A stretch of 64,000 nt of DNA from an uncultured Clostridia bacterium (GTDB lineage: Bacteria; Bacillota; Clostridia; Christensenellales; Borkfalkiaceae). Both the position numbers and the translations under genes were made by a program. Below the pieces are notes generated by a model, which searched no databases, was not told where the DNA came from, and was given only the letters and a program-made list of their open reading frames with translations. Positions 1 to 8,966 of the stretch are shown here, piece by piece (position 1 is the first letter of the stretch; the number at the start of each line of letters is the position of its first letter). Location of the stretch: positions 1 through 64,000 of the forward strand of contig CALVUR010000006.1 in assembly GCA_944363645.1 (NCBI GenBank). Direction: 5' to 3'.

Positions 1-248
1 TTTCTCGGTCTGCCCGTGCTTTTCCTTCCGCGACGTTCTGTCATGAAACCTGCCGCTCCTTCTTCCAAGTATATGCGTTCCCATAGACGAAGTCGTGAAC
101 GAAATCTTGAGCAGTCTGTTTTTGTTTCTACTCCCCAATATTTTCTCACCGTATCGCTGTATGTCATATGGTTCTCTCGCATATCCATTATAACAGCTAT
201 CTTGAATTCTGGCGAGTACTTTGTGTTAAACTTCTTTCCTCTTGACAT
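1..248 (-). CDS. IS3-family transposase OrfA (helix-turn-helix), partial
   Basis: Reading the minus strand from an ATG at 248 gives a basic protein starting MSRGKKFNTKYSPEFKIAVI, followed by a helix-turn-helix region and the stretch RLRLWERIYLEEGAAGF, then a basic RRGRKSTGRPR tail. This is the pattern of OrfA of IS3/IS150-group elements, which binds the terminal repeats and is joined to OrfB by frameshifting. Only about 82 codons are in the window; the rest and OrfB lie to the left. The IS terminal sequence lies just upstream (250-291). The family call comes from recognising the protein pattern. The plus-strand reading frame over the same bases is a shadow. Confidence 0.8.
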   Translation of the reverse strand, partial: MSRGKKFNTKYSPEFKIAVIMDMRENHMTYSDTVRKYWGVETKTDCSRFRSRLRLWERIYLEEGAAGFMTERRGRKSTGRPR

Positions 249-249
249 G

Positions 250-291
250 AAAATATGCACCTCCAAAAGTCTGTCCAACTTTTGGGGTGCA
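250..291 (-). repeat. Terminal inverted-repeat end of the IS3-family element
   Basis: On the minus strand the outer end reads TGCACCCCAAAAGTTGGACA, and a near-inverted copy follows (bases 256-270 against 277-291). The whole segment is an imperfect palindrome placed directly before the OrfA start, as at the left end of IS3 elements. The element boundary is probably near base 291. The other end and the target duplication are outside the window. Confidence 0.65.
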
Positions 292-448
292 TATCAAAAG
301 TTTAGGCGGTGCTTTTTTCGTGCTTTATTTTTATTTGTTAAAATAGTGCAAAAATGTGCTGTTTTTGGTGTTTAAGTGGCATAATGTGTGCGATTTTTGG
401 GTGTTTTTCGCCTTTTTCAGGCTAAAATTTGGCAAAATTTAAAGGTTA

Positions 449-1114
449 TTAAAGTTGCCAATCAATGGGTGATAAACCATTTTTTACCAAAAATTCGTTG
501 GTAAGTGAAAAGTGATGACAACCAAAAAAGCCGTTATAACAAGATAGGGGTGATGGGTGCGCGCTTTCTAAAATAAGGTGCTTATTTCCGTCAATAAAGG
601 CTTTTTTACTGCGTGCATTTTGTCCCCAAAGTATAAACACAATGGGCGTTTCGTGTCCGTTTAAAATTTTAATTACTTGGTCGGTAAACTTTGTCCAGCC
701 ACAATTTTTGTGTGAATTTGCTTGTCCACGGCGTACAGTTAAGGTGGTGTTTAGAAGCAAAACGCCTTGCTTTGCCCACTTGTCAAGTTGGGTTTTGTTG
801 CCGTTATCTACCCCTAAATCACTTTTTAATTCCTTGTAAATGTTGTTAAGCGACGGTGGCATTTTTACACCTTCTTTTACCGAAAAGCAAAGCCCGTGCG
901 CTTCGCCCGGCTCATGATAAGGGTCTTGCCCTAAAATCACAACCTTTACATCCTTAAAAGGCGTCAACTTAAATGCGGTAAAAATCTCGTCCATGGGCGG
1001 ATATACGTCATAATTACTATATTCACTTTTCAAAAACTCACGTATTTTGGCGTAAAGTTCGCTTGTTACAAGCGTACTTAAAACCTCGTCCCAATCGTTG
1101 TTAAATTTAAGCAT
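449..1114 (-). CDS. ung: Uracil-DNA glycosylase, family 1
   Basis: Removes uracil from DNA to start base-excision repair. The 221-residue length is standard. Seen in the sequence: the water-activating loop GQDPYHEPG (Asp about residue 64), the LLLNTTLTV uracil-pocket segment, and the HPSPLS DNA-intercalation loop near residue 186 followed by GFFGCHHFS. The ATG at 1114 is preceded on the minus strand by AAAGGT at a suitable distance. It stands alone between the IS end and a divergent radical-SAM operon. No clear terminator follows its stop. Confidence 0.97.
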   Translation of the reverse strand: MLKFNNDWDEVLSTLVTSELYAKIREFLKSEYSNYDVYPPMDEIFTAFKLTPFKDVKVVILGQDPYHEPGEAHGLCFSVKEGVKMPPSLNNIYKELKSDLGVDNGNKTQLDKWAKQGVLLLNTTLTVRRGQANSHKNCGWTKFTDQVIKILNGHETPIVFILWGQNARSKKAFIDGNKHLILESAHPSPLSCYNGFFGCHHFSLTNEFLVKNGLSPIDWQL

Positions 1115-1316
1115 TTTTCATACCTTTGTTGCTAAATTTTTTTTGCTCTTACCAAAAAGGTTAGCATAAAATAATTATATCGCAAATTTGCCACTTTGTC
1201 AAAACACGCCAAAAGCCCCGATTAAAAGGCGCAAAAGGGTGGCTTCTGGTGCGCAATGTGCTTACAAAATGGGGTAAATAAAATATATATAAACTTGCAT
1301 ATAAAGTAACAATTTA

Positions 1317-1345
1317 TTGCAAAAGTAAATTGTTTATGGTAAAAT
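1317..1345 (+). promoter_or_regulatory. Promoter of the radical-SAM/RNase G operon, very short leader
   Basis: TTGCAA (1317-1322), 17-base spacer, TAAAAT (1340-1345), with TG one base before the -10 (extended -10). The -10 ends only 7 bases before the ATG at 1353, so transcription would start at or next to the start codon. Confidence 0.55.
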
Positions 1346-1352
1346 AAAGGAT

Positions 1353-3125
1353 ATGAAACTTAACGATTTACTTATAAAAGCAGAAAAACCTGCAAGATAT
1401 ATTGGCGGAGAATACGGCTCTGGCGGTAAAACTTTCAAAAAGTACAATTACTGTCTTTGCTTTCCCGATGTTTACGAAGTCGCAATGTCCAACCTTGGCA
1501 TTCGCATTGTCGAAAAGGTCATGGCTGATGTTGACGGCGTTTTTGTTGACCGCTGTTTTGCCCCGTGGGACGATTTTGGCAAACTTTTAAAGGAAAATGA
1601 TATGCCACTTTATGGGCTTAACTCTAAACGCCCCTTAAAAGATTTTGATGCCATCGGCTTTTCAATGGGCTTTGAACTTTGTTACACCACCGTTTTATAC
1701 ATGTTGGACCTTGCAAAAATTCCACTTTTAAGCAAGGACCGTGGCGAAGACTATCCGGTTATTGAAGCAGGCGGACCATGTACTTGCAACCCAGAACCAA
1801 TGTCGCAATTTATCGATTTGTTCATTTTGGGCGACGGCGAAGCCATAAACGATAAACTTGCAAAACTTCGTATGGAATGCAGTTCAAAGGCAGAATATTT
1901 ACAGCGTGCAAGCAAACTTCAAGGCGTTTATGTGCCAGCGTTCACACAGGTAAAATATGACGATAACGGGCTTATAGAAGGGTTTTTGGGCATTACCGAA
2001 GTCAAAAAAGCCGTTGTTACTAACTTAGATAAAGCAGTCTTTCCACCCGTTCAGCCGGTCGGTAATATAGAGGTCGTTTTTGATAGGGCAATCGTTGAAG
2101 TAATGCGTGGTTGTCCACGTGGTTGCAGGTTCTGTCAGGCTGGCTACATTTACCGCCCAATAAGGATGCGTACGCCCGAAACGTTGGTTGCGCAGGCAAA
2201 ACAAATTGTGGAATCTTCCGGGTTTGACGAACTCAGTTTAAACAGTTTATCAACGGGCGATTATCCTTGCCTTATCGAACTTTTAGGCAAGTTAAAGGAA
2301 GCCCTTCCCGATACAAAAATTGCCTTGCCGTCGTTAAGGATAGACAGTTTCGACAGTGAATTTGTTTCCGAAACAAAGAAAAACAGTTTGACCTTTGCGC
2401 CAGAAGCCGGCACACAAAGGCTTCGTGATGTTATCAATAAAGACGTTACTGAAGAGCAAATTGAGCGTTGCGTTTTGGCTGCGTTTGAGCAAGGTTATAC
2501 ATCAATCAAGTTGTATTTTATGATGGGCTTACCCACCGAAACAGACGAAGACTTAAACGGCATTGCCGATATCGTTTATAAAATTAGAGAAATCTACTCT
2601 AAAAACAAAAAGGTCGCACGTGAACTTCGTGTAAACGTTAGCGTGTCCACCTTTATCCCCAAACCGTTTACACCATTCCAGTGGGAAAGGCAAATTACAA
2701 AGCAAGAATTCGAGCAAAAAATTGCCCTTTTAAAACAGCGTTTGTTTGTAAAAGGCGTTTCGCTTAGTTGGAACGATTTTGAACTTTCCGAACTCGAAGC
2801 CGTGCTTGCACGTGGCGACAGAAGGCTTTCAAATGTCATTTTGTCCGCATACAAAAAGGGTGCGCATTTAGATTGCTGGTCAGAATTTTTCAAGCCAGAA
2901 ATTTGGGCAGAAGCCTTCAAAGAAAACAACCTTACCCCGCAAGAGTACACAAGACAGCACGACTTTAACGAAGTGTTGCCGTGGGACTTTGTAAATGTGT
3001 TTGTAAGCAAAAGTTATTTGCAAAAAGAAGCCACAAAAGCCTATGAAGAAAAGGTTACCGGCAGTTGTTTTAAGGGCTGTAAGGGCTGTGGCGTTCACAA
3101 GGATTTTAAGTGTCAACTATGTTAG
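1353..3125 (+). CDS. B12-binding-type radical SAM protein (TIGR03960-like)
   Basis: A 590-residue radical SAM enzyme of the type found upstream of RNase G and ribosomal L21/L27 genes in Clostridia. The N-terminal half resembles a cobalamin-binding Rossmann region. The 4Fe-4S motif is seen in RGCPRGCRFCQAGYIYRP (CxxxCxxC, about residues 252-259), followed by the SLSTGDY and FAPEAGT strands. The C-terminus has a cysteine cluster (CFKGCKGCG...CQLC). It overlaps the next gene by 16 bp, so the two are translationally coupled. Its substrate is not established; the pairing suggests tRNA or ribosome-related modification, which is inference. An exact copy of the dispersed element lies in its coding sequence at 1962-1977. 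Confidence 0.9.
   Translation: MKLNDLLIKAEKPARYIGGEYGSGGKTFKKYNYCLCFPDVYEVAMSNLGIRIVEKVMADVDGVFVDRCFAPWDDFGKLLKENDMPLYGLNSKRPLKDFDAIGFSMGFELCYTTVLYMLDLAKIPLLSKDRGEDYPVIEAGGPCTCNPEPMSQFIDLFILGDGEAINDKLAKLRMECSSKAEYLQRASKLQGVYVPAFTQVKYDDNGLIEGFLGITEVKKAVVTNLDKAVFPPVQPVGNIEVVFDRAIVEVMRGCPRGCRFCQAGYIYRPIRMRTPETLVAQAKQIVESSGFDELSLNSLSTGDYPCLIELLGKLKEALPDTKIALPSLRIDSFDSEFVSETKKNSLTFAPEAGTQRLRDVINKDVTEEQIERCVLAAFEQGYTSIKLYFMMGLPTETDEDLNGIADIVYKIREIYSKNKKVARELRVNVSVSTFIPKPFTPFQWERQITKQEFEQKIALLKQRLFVKGVSLSWNDFELSELEAVLARGDRRLSNVILSAYKKGAHLDCWSEFFKPEIWAEAFKENNLTPQEYTRQHDFNEVLPWDFVNVFVSKSYLQKEATKAYEEKVTGSCFKGCKGCGVHKDFKCQLC
1957..1982 (+). repeat. Dispersed element, intragenic (exact core)
   Basis: Core GATAACGGGCTTATAG at 1962-1977, read in frame as DNGLI inside the radical SAM protein. 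The A/T-rich arms are not preserved here. Confidence 0.85.
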
Positions 3126-3730
3126 TAATAAGATATTCGAAGACCGACGGTGCTGAATACATTTCCCATTTAGACACCTTAAGGCACTTACAAAAAATTT
3201 TAAAGCGTGCGAAAATCAAGGTGGAATACTCCAAAGGCTATAATCCGCACATGCTAATTTACATGTCCGCCCCACTTGGCGTTGGCATTAAAAGCATGGC
3301 AGAATACGCCCTTATTGAAACCGATTGCGACGCTCAAGAATTCATAACGCTTTTTAACAAGTTTGCACCTTCAGGCTTTGAATGTATCACTGCGGTAAAC
3401 ACTTTAAAAAAGGTGAATTTGCAAGCAGATATGAACAGTGCCGAATATTTTATCGGCGGTGTAAACAACTTTGATGTAGACAAAATTTTGTCAAGCGATA
3501 CATTTAAAGTTATCGATAAAAAGGGCGAAAAAAAAGAAGTAAGGGACAGAATTTTAAGTGTAAAAACTGTCGATAACGGGCTTATAGCCACACTTTCTTT
3601 CGGTAACGCCACTTTAAGGCCTGATGTTTTTGCCAACAAACTTATCGAAATGTTCGGCGGTGAAAGTTTAGATATTACAAAACTAAATGCTTTCATTGAT
3701 GGCGTAAAAGTGGAGGACACATTAAAATAA
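3110..3730 (+). CDS. Radical-SAM-associated protein, DUF2344 (TIGR03936-like)
   Basis: A 206-residue partner protein always found beside, or fused to, the preceding radical SAM family. The N-terminal pattern VIRYSKTDGAEYISHLDTLRH followed by the YSKGYNPHM motif is diagnostic. A GTG at 3110 has an AAGGA six bases upstream; an ATG at 3119 is the alternative. Its last base overlaps the RNase G start (TAATG), so three genes form one coupled operon. The biochemical role is unknown. It contains an exact copy of the dispersed element at 3572-3587. Confidence 0.88.
   Translation: MSTMLVIRYSKTDGAEYISHLDTLRHLQKILKRAKIKVEYSKGYNPHMLIYMSAPLGVGIKSMAEYALIETDCDAQEFITLFNKFAPSGFECITAVNTLKKVNLQADMNSAEYFIGGVNNFDVDKILSSDTFKVIDKKGEKKEVRDRILSVKTVDNGLIATLSFGNATLRPDVFANKLIEMFGGESLDITKLNAFIDGVKVEDTLK
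3566..3598 (+). repeat. Dispersed element, intragenic (exact core)
   Basis: Exact core at 3572-3587 plus part of the right arm (CCACACTTT), read in frame as DNGLIATL. The right flank is partly preserved. Confidence 0.85.
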
Positions 3731-5220
3731 TGAAAAGAATTTTAATTGACAGCCACTCTGGCAACATCATTGCGTGTTTAGCAGAAAACTCAAAACTTTT
3801 GGAATACCAGACCGAAAAAATCGGTGGCAGAATAATTGTCGGCAGTGTTTATAAAGGCCGTGTTGAAAATGTTTTACCCGGCATGCAAGTTGCCTTTGTC
3901 AACATTGGTTTAGAAAAAAATGGTTACCTTTATACCGGCGAATCGCTTGTTAAATCTCAACTTGACGACTCGGTAAAATTCCCACAAAGTTTAAATGTTA
4001 AAGAAGGCGACGAAGTCATCGTTCAGGTCGTAAAAGATACTTCAGGCACAAAGGGCGTACGCCTTACCACACACTTATCTTTTGCAAGCCGTAATTTGGT
4101 TTACATGCCAGACTGCGACTTTGTTGTCGTTTCTCGTCGCATTGAAGACGAAGACACACATGAAAGTTTACTTAAAGTTGGCGAAGAAATAAAGCCAGAT
4201 AAGGGCGGTTTAATCATGCGCACGGTGGCAAAGGCAGAAGAAAAAGATTACTTTTTAGAAGAAAAAGACTACCTTGTCAATGTGTATAACGAGATTATCG
4301 AAAAAAGCGAAGCGGTAAAAGCCCCTTCAATTTTGTATGAAGACGGCAACTTAGCAAAGCGCATGATCCGTGATGTTTACACCCCTGAAATTGATGAAAT
4401 TATCGTGTCTGACTACTCGCTTTATTGCGACGTTTTAGAAGAAGCAAGAAAGCGTGGCGGTGCAATCATAAACAAGGTTAAGTTTTACCAAAAAAAGGGC
4501 GACTTGTTCACCGATTATGGGCTTAATAAAGAAGTCGATAATATGCTTCGTGCAAAGGTCAATTTGGAAAGCGGTGCATACATTATTATCGATAAAACAG
4601 AAGCCCTTACCGTTATCGATGTCAACACAGGCAAATATATCGGCGAAGACAGTTTAGAAAAGACTGTGTTTGAAACAAACCTTATGGCGTGCGACGAAAT
4701 TGCTCGTCAGTTAAGGCTTCGCAACATCGGCGGTATTATCATTATCGACTTTATCGATATGGAAGACGAAGCCCACCGCTTGGCAGTTTGTGAAAGGCTT
4801 AAAACTGCATTAAAAGACGACCGCACACGTTGCAACGTCGTTGGTATGACAGGGCTTGGGCTTGTCGAACTTACAAGAAAAAAGACTCGTAAAGAAAGCG
4901 TTGCATCACTTGTTAAACCTTGTCCTTACTGCAAGGGTGAAGGCAATATTTTCAGCAATGATTATATAGTTACAAAAATTCGTTGCGCACTTTTAGATAC
5001 CTTTAGTTTTGACTATTCATGCGCAATAATCGATTTAAACAGCGATATTTGCGATTACATTTTTAAAACAAATGCGCTCTCTCGTGATGTTACAAAAATT
5101 TGGCGTGATAAGCGTATTTATCTTGTTCCGCACAAAACTTTCCACCAGGAATATTTTGTTATCCACGGCGACAACCGCAAGGTTTTAGATCTACCGGATA
5201 AAGCAAGGCTATTATATTAA
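3730..5220 (+). CDS. rng: Ribonuclease G/E family endoribonuclease
   Basis: Endoribonuclease for rRNA and mRNA processing. The 496 residues hold an S1 RNA-binding domain (about 35-118), the catalytic domain with metal-binding aspartates in DVNTGKYIG (Asp about 297) and IIIIDFIDM (Asp about 340), and the Zn-link CPYCKGEG (about 398-403). The length fits RNase G rather than RNase E, with no long disordered tail. It is the third gene of the radical-SAM operon. The usual downstream rplU-rpmA-obg genes are absent; a dispersed element follows the stop codon directly and probably ends the transcript. Confidence 0.95.
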   Translation: MKRILIDSHSGNIIACLAENSKLLEYQTEKIGGRIIVGSVYKGRVENVLPGMQVAFVNIGLEKNGYLYTGESLVKSQLDDSVKFPQSLNVKEGDEVIVQVVKDTSGTKGVRLTTHLSFASRNLVYMPDCDFVVVSRRIEDEDTHESLLKVGEEIKPDKGGLIMRTVAKAEEKDYFLEEKDYLVNVYNEIIEKSEAVKAPSILYEDGNLAKRMIRDVYTPEIDEIIVSDYSLYCDVLEEARKRGGAIINKVKFYQKKGDLFTDYGLNKEVDNMLRAKVNLESGAYIIIDKTEALTVIDVNTGKYIGEDSLEKTVFETNLMACDEIARQLRLRNIGGIIIIDFIDMEDEAHRLAVCERLKTALKDDRTRCNVVGMTGLGLVELTRKKTRKESVASLVKPCPYCKGEGNIFSNDYIVTKIRCALLDTFSFDYSCAIIDLNSDICDYIFKTNALSRDVTKIWRDKRIYLVPHKTFHQEYFVIHGDNRKVLDLPDKARLLY

Positions 5221-5254
5221 AAGTGGGGCTATAAGCCCGTTATCGCACATTTTT
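5219..5254 (-). repeat. Dispersed element at the 3' end of rng, likely terminator
   Basis: Exact core CTATAAGCCCGTTATC at 5229-5244 with the GTGGGG left arm starting inside the rng stop codon and a T-run on the right. The position fits a hairpin terminator. Confidence 0.85.
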
Positions 5255-5296
5255 AATATTTTATCGTAATAAAAAAACAGCAAAGAGGATACTAAA

Positions 5297-6019
5297 ATGA
5301 AGATAATTATTACGGAAAATTATGATCAATTAAGCAAAAAAGCAAGCGAATTTATCATCGAACTTTTAAAGTCAAAACCAAAGTGTGTTTTAGGTTTAGC
5401 AACGGGCACAACGCCTATTGGGTTATACCAAAATTTAATTGATGCTTATAATAAAGGTGAAGTTTCTTTTAAAGATGTAACTTCCGCAAATTTGGATGAA
5501 TACGTTGGCTTACAAAAAGACCACGACCAAAGTTATGCCTACTTTATGCGCAAAAACCTTTTTAACCACGTGGATATCAAAAGTGAAAACTTAAATATTC
5601 CAAACGGCAGTGCTAAAGATTTACAGTTAGAATGCGAAAGGTATTCAAACTTTTTAAAAGACAATATACAAGATATACAGGTTTTGGGTATCGGCAGTAA
5701 CGGTCATATCGGGTTTAATGAACCTGGTACACCTTTTGACAGCACCACTCATGTTGTTGACCTTACCGAAAGCACTATCAAGGATAACTCAAGGCTTTTT
5801 AGTTGTATAGATGAAGTCCCTAAAAAGGCAATTACGATGGGTATTGGCGAAATTATGAAGTCAAAAATGGTAATCATTTTGGCAAGTGGCGCAAACAAAG
5901 CACAAGCAGTTTATAACACCGTTAAAGGGGAAGTAAACACAACCTGTCCGGCAAGCGTACTTCAAAATCACCCAAATTGCATCTTAATCGCAGATAAAGA
6001 TGCCGCAAAACTTATTTAA
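5297..6019 (+). CDS. nagB: Glucosamine-6-phosphate deaminase
   Basis: Converts glucosamine-6-phosphate to fructose-6-phosphate and ammonia in amino-sugar catabolism. The 240 residues show LATGTTPIGLY (phosphate site), NLDEYVGL with the catalytic aspartate, GIGSNGHIGFNEPGT with the catalytic histidine (about 137), and ITMGIGEIM. The length is that of the short Firmicutes form without the C-terminal allosteric extension. AGAGGA lies 10 bases before the ATG. nagA and a GntR regulator are not adjacent. A perfect hairpin of the dispersed-element family follows. Confidence 0.96.
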   Translation: MKIIITENYDQLSKKASEFIIELLKSKPKCVLGLATGTTPIGLYQNLIDAYNKGEVSFKDVTSANLDEYVGLQKDHDQSYAYFMRKNLFNHVDIKSENLNIPNGSAKDLQLECERYSNFLKDNIQDIQVLGIGSNGHIGFNEPGTPFDSTTHVVDLTESTIKDNSRLFSCIDEVPKKAITMGIGEIMKSKMVIILASGANKAQAVYNTVKGEVNTTCPASVLQNHPNCILIADKDAAKLI

Positions 6020-6030
6020 AACTAAAACAC

Positions 6031-6068
6031 AAAAAGTGGGGCTAACCGGCTTATAGCCCCACTTTTTT
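6031..6068. terminator. Symmetrical dispersed-element variant acting as nagB terminator
   Basis: A perfect 13-bp stem (6031-6043 with 6054-6066) closed over AACCGGCTTAT and followed by a T-run. The arms (GTGGGGCT/AGCCCCAC) and right half (GGCTTATAGCCCC) are those of the dispersed element, but the left core is replaced, making the copy symmetrical. Confidence 0.85.
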
Positions 6069-6235
6069 ATTATTTTTACGCCAAAATTTTTTACTTTTTA
6101 CACAAAATATAACCATCCTTTATTTTTAGATTTAATAAAAAGTTAAATCAAAAAAACCACAAAAACAATACGAACTTAAAATGAAAATTTTATTTATTAT
6201 TTTTGTGAAAAGTGAAAGAATTTTTCATTTTCGTA

Positions 6236-6264
6236 TTGACAAAGGGTTTAGCATATTATAAAAT
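6236..6264 (+). promoter_or_regulatory. Promoter of the sugar ABC ATPase
   Basis: TTGACA (6236-6241), 17-base spacer, TAAAAT (6259-6264), about 40 bases before the ATG at 6308, with AAGGAG as ribosome site. Confidence 0.7.
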
Positions 6265-6307
6265 ATAGGTAATAGAAATGTTTGTTTTTTATGATAAGGA
6301 GTAAATC

Positions 6308-7558
6308 ATGGCAACAGTAACATTAAAACACGTTTACAAAGTTTATGAAAACGCAACCAAAGAAAAGGGTAAAAAGGGTGGTGAAAAGGCTGAAATTAAG
6401 CCTGCCGTTTCCAACTTTTGTATGGAAATTAAGGATAAAGAATTTATCGTATTCGTTGGACCATCTGGTTGCGGAAAGTCAACAACTTTGCGTATGATTG
6501 CCGGGTTAGAAGAAATCACTGACGGCGAAATTTACATTGACGATAGACTTATAAACAACGTTGAGCCAAAGGATAGGGATATTGCAATGGTGTTCCAAAA
6601 CTATGCGCTTTATCCAAACATGTCCGTTTATGATAACATGGCGTTCGGCTTAAAGTTAAGGAAAATTCAAGACTTTAAAAAGGACAAAAACGGTGAGTAC
6701 GTATTAGATGAAAAGGGTGAAAAGATTCCCATTATGCGTAAGTACACCAAAAGCGAAATTGAAGAAAAAGTTGTTGCTACTGCAAAAATTTTGGATATAG
6801 AGCAGTATTTAAAGCGCAAACCAAAAGCACTTTCCGGCGGTCAACGCCAACGTGTTGCGCTTGGTCGTGCCATTGTGAGAAAGCCAAAAGTTTTCTTGCT
6901 TGACGAACCTTTATCAAACCTTGACGCTAAACTTCGTGCAAACATGCGTGCCGAAATTATCAAACTTTACGAAAAACTTGGCACAACCTTTATTTATGTT
7001 ACGCACGACCAAATCGAAGCCATGACAATGGGCACACGCATTGTTGTTATGAAAGATGGTTTCATCCAACAAATCGGCGCACCACAGTATCTTTATGATA
7101 AGCCTGTCAATGTGTTTGTTGCCGGCTTTATCGGTACACCGCAAATGAACTTTTTCCGTGGAAGAGTTTTTGCCGACGGCAAGGTGATTTTTGCAAACAA
7201 CCAGCAAATTGTCATCCCCAAAACCATTTTTGAACAATTCGACCTTGAAAAAATCGGCGACGGACTTGATATCATTATGGGTATAAGACCGGGCGATATC
7301 ACGGTAGGTGAAGAATATATTAAAGATGTAAGCGTTCCCGCCATTGTCGAAGTTATCGAGGCTTTAGGCAACGAAACAATAATTTACGCAAATTGCGATG
7401 ATCAAAATGATAGGCTTATTGAAAATTCAGAAACCATGATTACCGCAAGCGTAAAACTTAAACAAAACCCTGTAAGAAATCAAAAAATTTACTTATACTT
7501 TGATACAGAAAAAGTTCATCTATTCGATGCCGAAACAGAATTATCGTTAAGAAAATAA
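6308..7558 (+). CDS. ugpC: Sugar ABC transporter ATPase (MsmX/UgpC-like), with insertion
   Basis: Cytoplasmic ATPase that energises carbohydrate importers. In order: Walker [10 protein letters not shown] (about 49-57), Q-loop [11 protein letters not shown], signature [14 protein letters not shown] (about 174), Walker [16 protein letters not shown], switch THDQIEAM, then a TOBE/MOP-type regulatory domain. The gene stands alone with its own promoter and terminator and no permease or binding protein nearby, which fits a shared MsmX/MsmK-type ATPase. A charged insertion (about 118-142) separates the Q-loop helix from the signature, and another lysine-rich loop lies near residues 19-30. The total of 416 exceeds the usual 360-370 residues. 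Confidence 0.9.
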   Translation: MATVTLKHVYKVYENATKEKGKKGGEKAEIKPAVSNFCMEIKDKEFIVFVGPSGCGKSTTLRMIAGLEEITDGEIYIDDRLINNVEPKDRDIAMVFQNYALYPNMSVYDNMAFGLKLRKIQDFKKDKNGEYVLDEKGEKIPIMRKYTKSEIEEKVVATAKILDIEQYLKRKPKALSGGQRQRVALGRAIVRKPKVFLLDEPLSNLDAKLRANMRAEIIKLYEKLGTTFIYVTHDQIEAMTMGTRIVVMKDGFIQQIGAPQYLYDKPVNVFVAGFIGTPQMNFFRGRVFADGKVIFANNQQIVIPKTIFEQFDLEKIGDGLDIIMGIRPGDITVGEEYIKDVSVPAIVEVIEALGNETIIYANCDDQNDRLIENSETMITASVKLKQNPVRNQKIYLYFDTEKVHLFDAETELSLRK

Positions 7559-7566
7559 GTTTAAAT

Positions 7567-7597
7567 AAAGCCGTCAAAATTGACGGCTTTTATTTTT
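7567..7597 (+). terminator. Rho-independent terminator after the ABC ATPase gene
   Basis: Inverted repeat AAAGCCGTCAA / TTGACGGCTTT followed by a T-rich run, starting 9 bases after the stop codon. Confidence 0.85.
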
Positions 7598-7626
7598 TTA
7601 TACTTTAAAAAATTTGTCAAAAATTT

Positions 7627-7664
7627 AAAAAGTCCGCCTATAAGCCCGTTATCGCCACTTTTTT
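7627..7664 (-). repeat. Dispersed element, intergenic (exact core)
   Basis: Exact core at 7638-7653 with GTCCGC left arm (the second arm type) and GCCACTTTTTT right arm. It lies downstream of a conventional terminator, so a second 3' hairpin. Confidence 0.85.
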
Positions 7665-7753
7665 CACCTAATTTAAAATAAAAAATCGCTAAAACACGCA
7701 AAAAATAAAAGTTAAAAAACTTTTTAAAACTAATGGCTAAATTAGGTGGCGTG

Positions 7754-7762
7754 TGTTATAAT
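7754..7762 (+). promoter_or_regulatory. Extended -10 directly before the WYL regulator start
   Basis: TGTTATAAT: an extended -10 with TATAAT at 7757-7762. Only six bases separate it from the ATG at 7769, and no ribosome site is present, which suggests a leaderless mRNA. No good -35 is visible. Confidence 0.5.
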
Positions 7763-7768
7763 TATGGT

Positions 7769-8767
7769 ATGGAAAACTTAAACAAGACAAAAATCAAACT
7801 TGTAAAACTTTTGGAAATTTTGCGTAGGTTCAGCGACGAAGAAAATCCGCTTACCACAACCGACCTTATAAATAAGTTGAAGGAAGGCGGTATCTCATGC
7901 GATAGGCGCACCATTTACGCCGACATTAAAACGCTAATTAAGCACGGCTTTGAAGTCATATCAATTAAAAGTAAGGGTAAGCCAACAGGGTATTATATTG
8001 AAGATAGAAGTTTTGATCTTCCTGAACTTCGCATTTTGATGGATGCGGTGCTGTCGGCAAGTTTTATAACGCAAAAAAAGACCACCGTCTTACTTGATAA
8101 AATTGCCGACTTAGCCGGCAGTAATCGTGGCGAACTTTTGATAAATAATGTTATAGAATTTAATACCACAAAGCACACAAACGAAGTTATTTTTTACAAC
8201 ATAAACGAAATTGAAGAAGCCATTATAAAGGGCAAAAAAATTGGTTTTCGCTACTTCGACTATGACGAAAATTTAGAAAGAGTTTTCCGCCGTGGTGGTA
8301 AAAAATATTATGTCAACCCCATATCAATGGTTTACACGCAAGACAATTATTACCTTGTGTGTTACGACGATTTTCATCCCAACATAAACCATTACCGTAT
8401 CGACCGCATGACAGATGTATTTATGACACGGCACGATATAAATAGGATAAAAGAGTTTGAAGATTTTAACCTTAAAAAGCACCACCGCCAAGTCTTTTCC
8501 ATGTTCGCCGGTTATGAAGAAAAAGTTACGTTTTTAATCGATAACGGGCTTATAGACGCAGTTTGTGATAAATTTGGTGAAAAAATTAAACTCAAAAAAG
8601 TGGGCGATAAACTTGGATTTGTTGAAACCGTCCAAATAAGTCCACAGTTTTTTGCGTGGGTGTGCGCCTTTGGTGATAAAATGAAAGTTACCGCCCCAAA
8701 CGACGTGGTTGAAAAGGTAAAAGATTACGCAAAAACACTTTACACAATGTACTTAAACGATGATTAA
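7769..8767 (+). CDS. WYL-domain transcriptional regulator
   Basis: N-terminal helix-turn-helix (about 1-70; LTTTDLINKL...CDRRTIYADIKTL), then a WYL ligand-sensing domain (YVNPISMVYTQDNYYLVCYD) and a WCX C-terminal extension (FAWVCAFGDKMKVTAP). The family senses nucleic acids or small ligands and often controls DNA-damage or defence genes; no target is obvious here. I start at 7769 rather than 7733 because TATAAT overlaps the extra N-terminal codons. The in-frame dispersed element at 8540-8555 encodes DNGLIDAVCDKFG, where WYL proteins normally have DNxLIxxVxDRFG-like residues, so it is not an insertion. Confidence 0.85.
   Translation: MENLNKTKIKLVKLLEILRRFSDEENPLTTTDLINKLKEGGISCDRRTIYADIKTLIKHGFEVISIKSKGKPTGYYIEDRSFDLPELRILMDAVLSASFITQKKTTVLLDKIADLAGSNRGELLINNVIEFNTTKHTNEVIFYNINEIEEAIIKGKKIGFRYFDYDENLERVFRRGGKKYYVNPISMVYTQDNYYLVCYDDFHPNINHYRIDRMTDVFMTRHDINRIKEFEDFNLKKHHRQVFSMFAGYEEKVTFLIDNGLIDAVCDKFGEKIKLKKVGDKLGFVETVQISPQFFAWVCAFGDKMKVTAPNDVVEKVKDYAKTLYTMYLNDD
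8534..8560 (+). repeat. Dispersed element, intragenic (exact core)
   Basis: Exact core at 8540-8555, frame DNGLI, in the WYL regulator. The surrounding residues align with the family pattern without a gap. Confidence 0.85.
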
Positions 8768-8781
8768 ATTTAAATTATTTT

Positions 8782-8817
8782 AAAGGCTACGCTAAATTTT
8801 TGCGTGGCTTTTTTATT
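8782..8817 (+). terminator. Terminator after the WYL regulator
   Basis: AAAGGCTACGC / GCGTGGCTTT stem with one wobble pair and a six-T run, 15 bases after the stop codon. Confidence 0.75.
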
Positions 8818-8966
8818 TTGCAAATTTTTATATAATATTGTAACGAAAAAAAGGGTAAAAGGGGAAAAGTGAACAGCAAAAATTTTTGGCAAAATAAAGG
8901 GTGAAAGTATAAAAAGGTGAAAAGTGGTTATAATTTTTACTATCATAAAAAGGACGGAAACTTAAA

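Noticed and set aside
16..375. Plus-strand reading frame at the left edge
   Set aside because: It is antisense to the IS3 OrfA on the minus strand, which has clear family motifs; the plus-strand protein is low-complexity and has no recognisable pattern.
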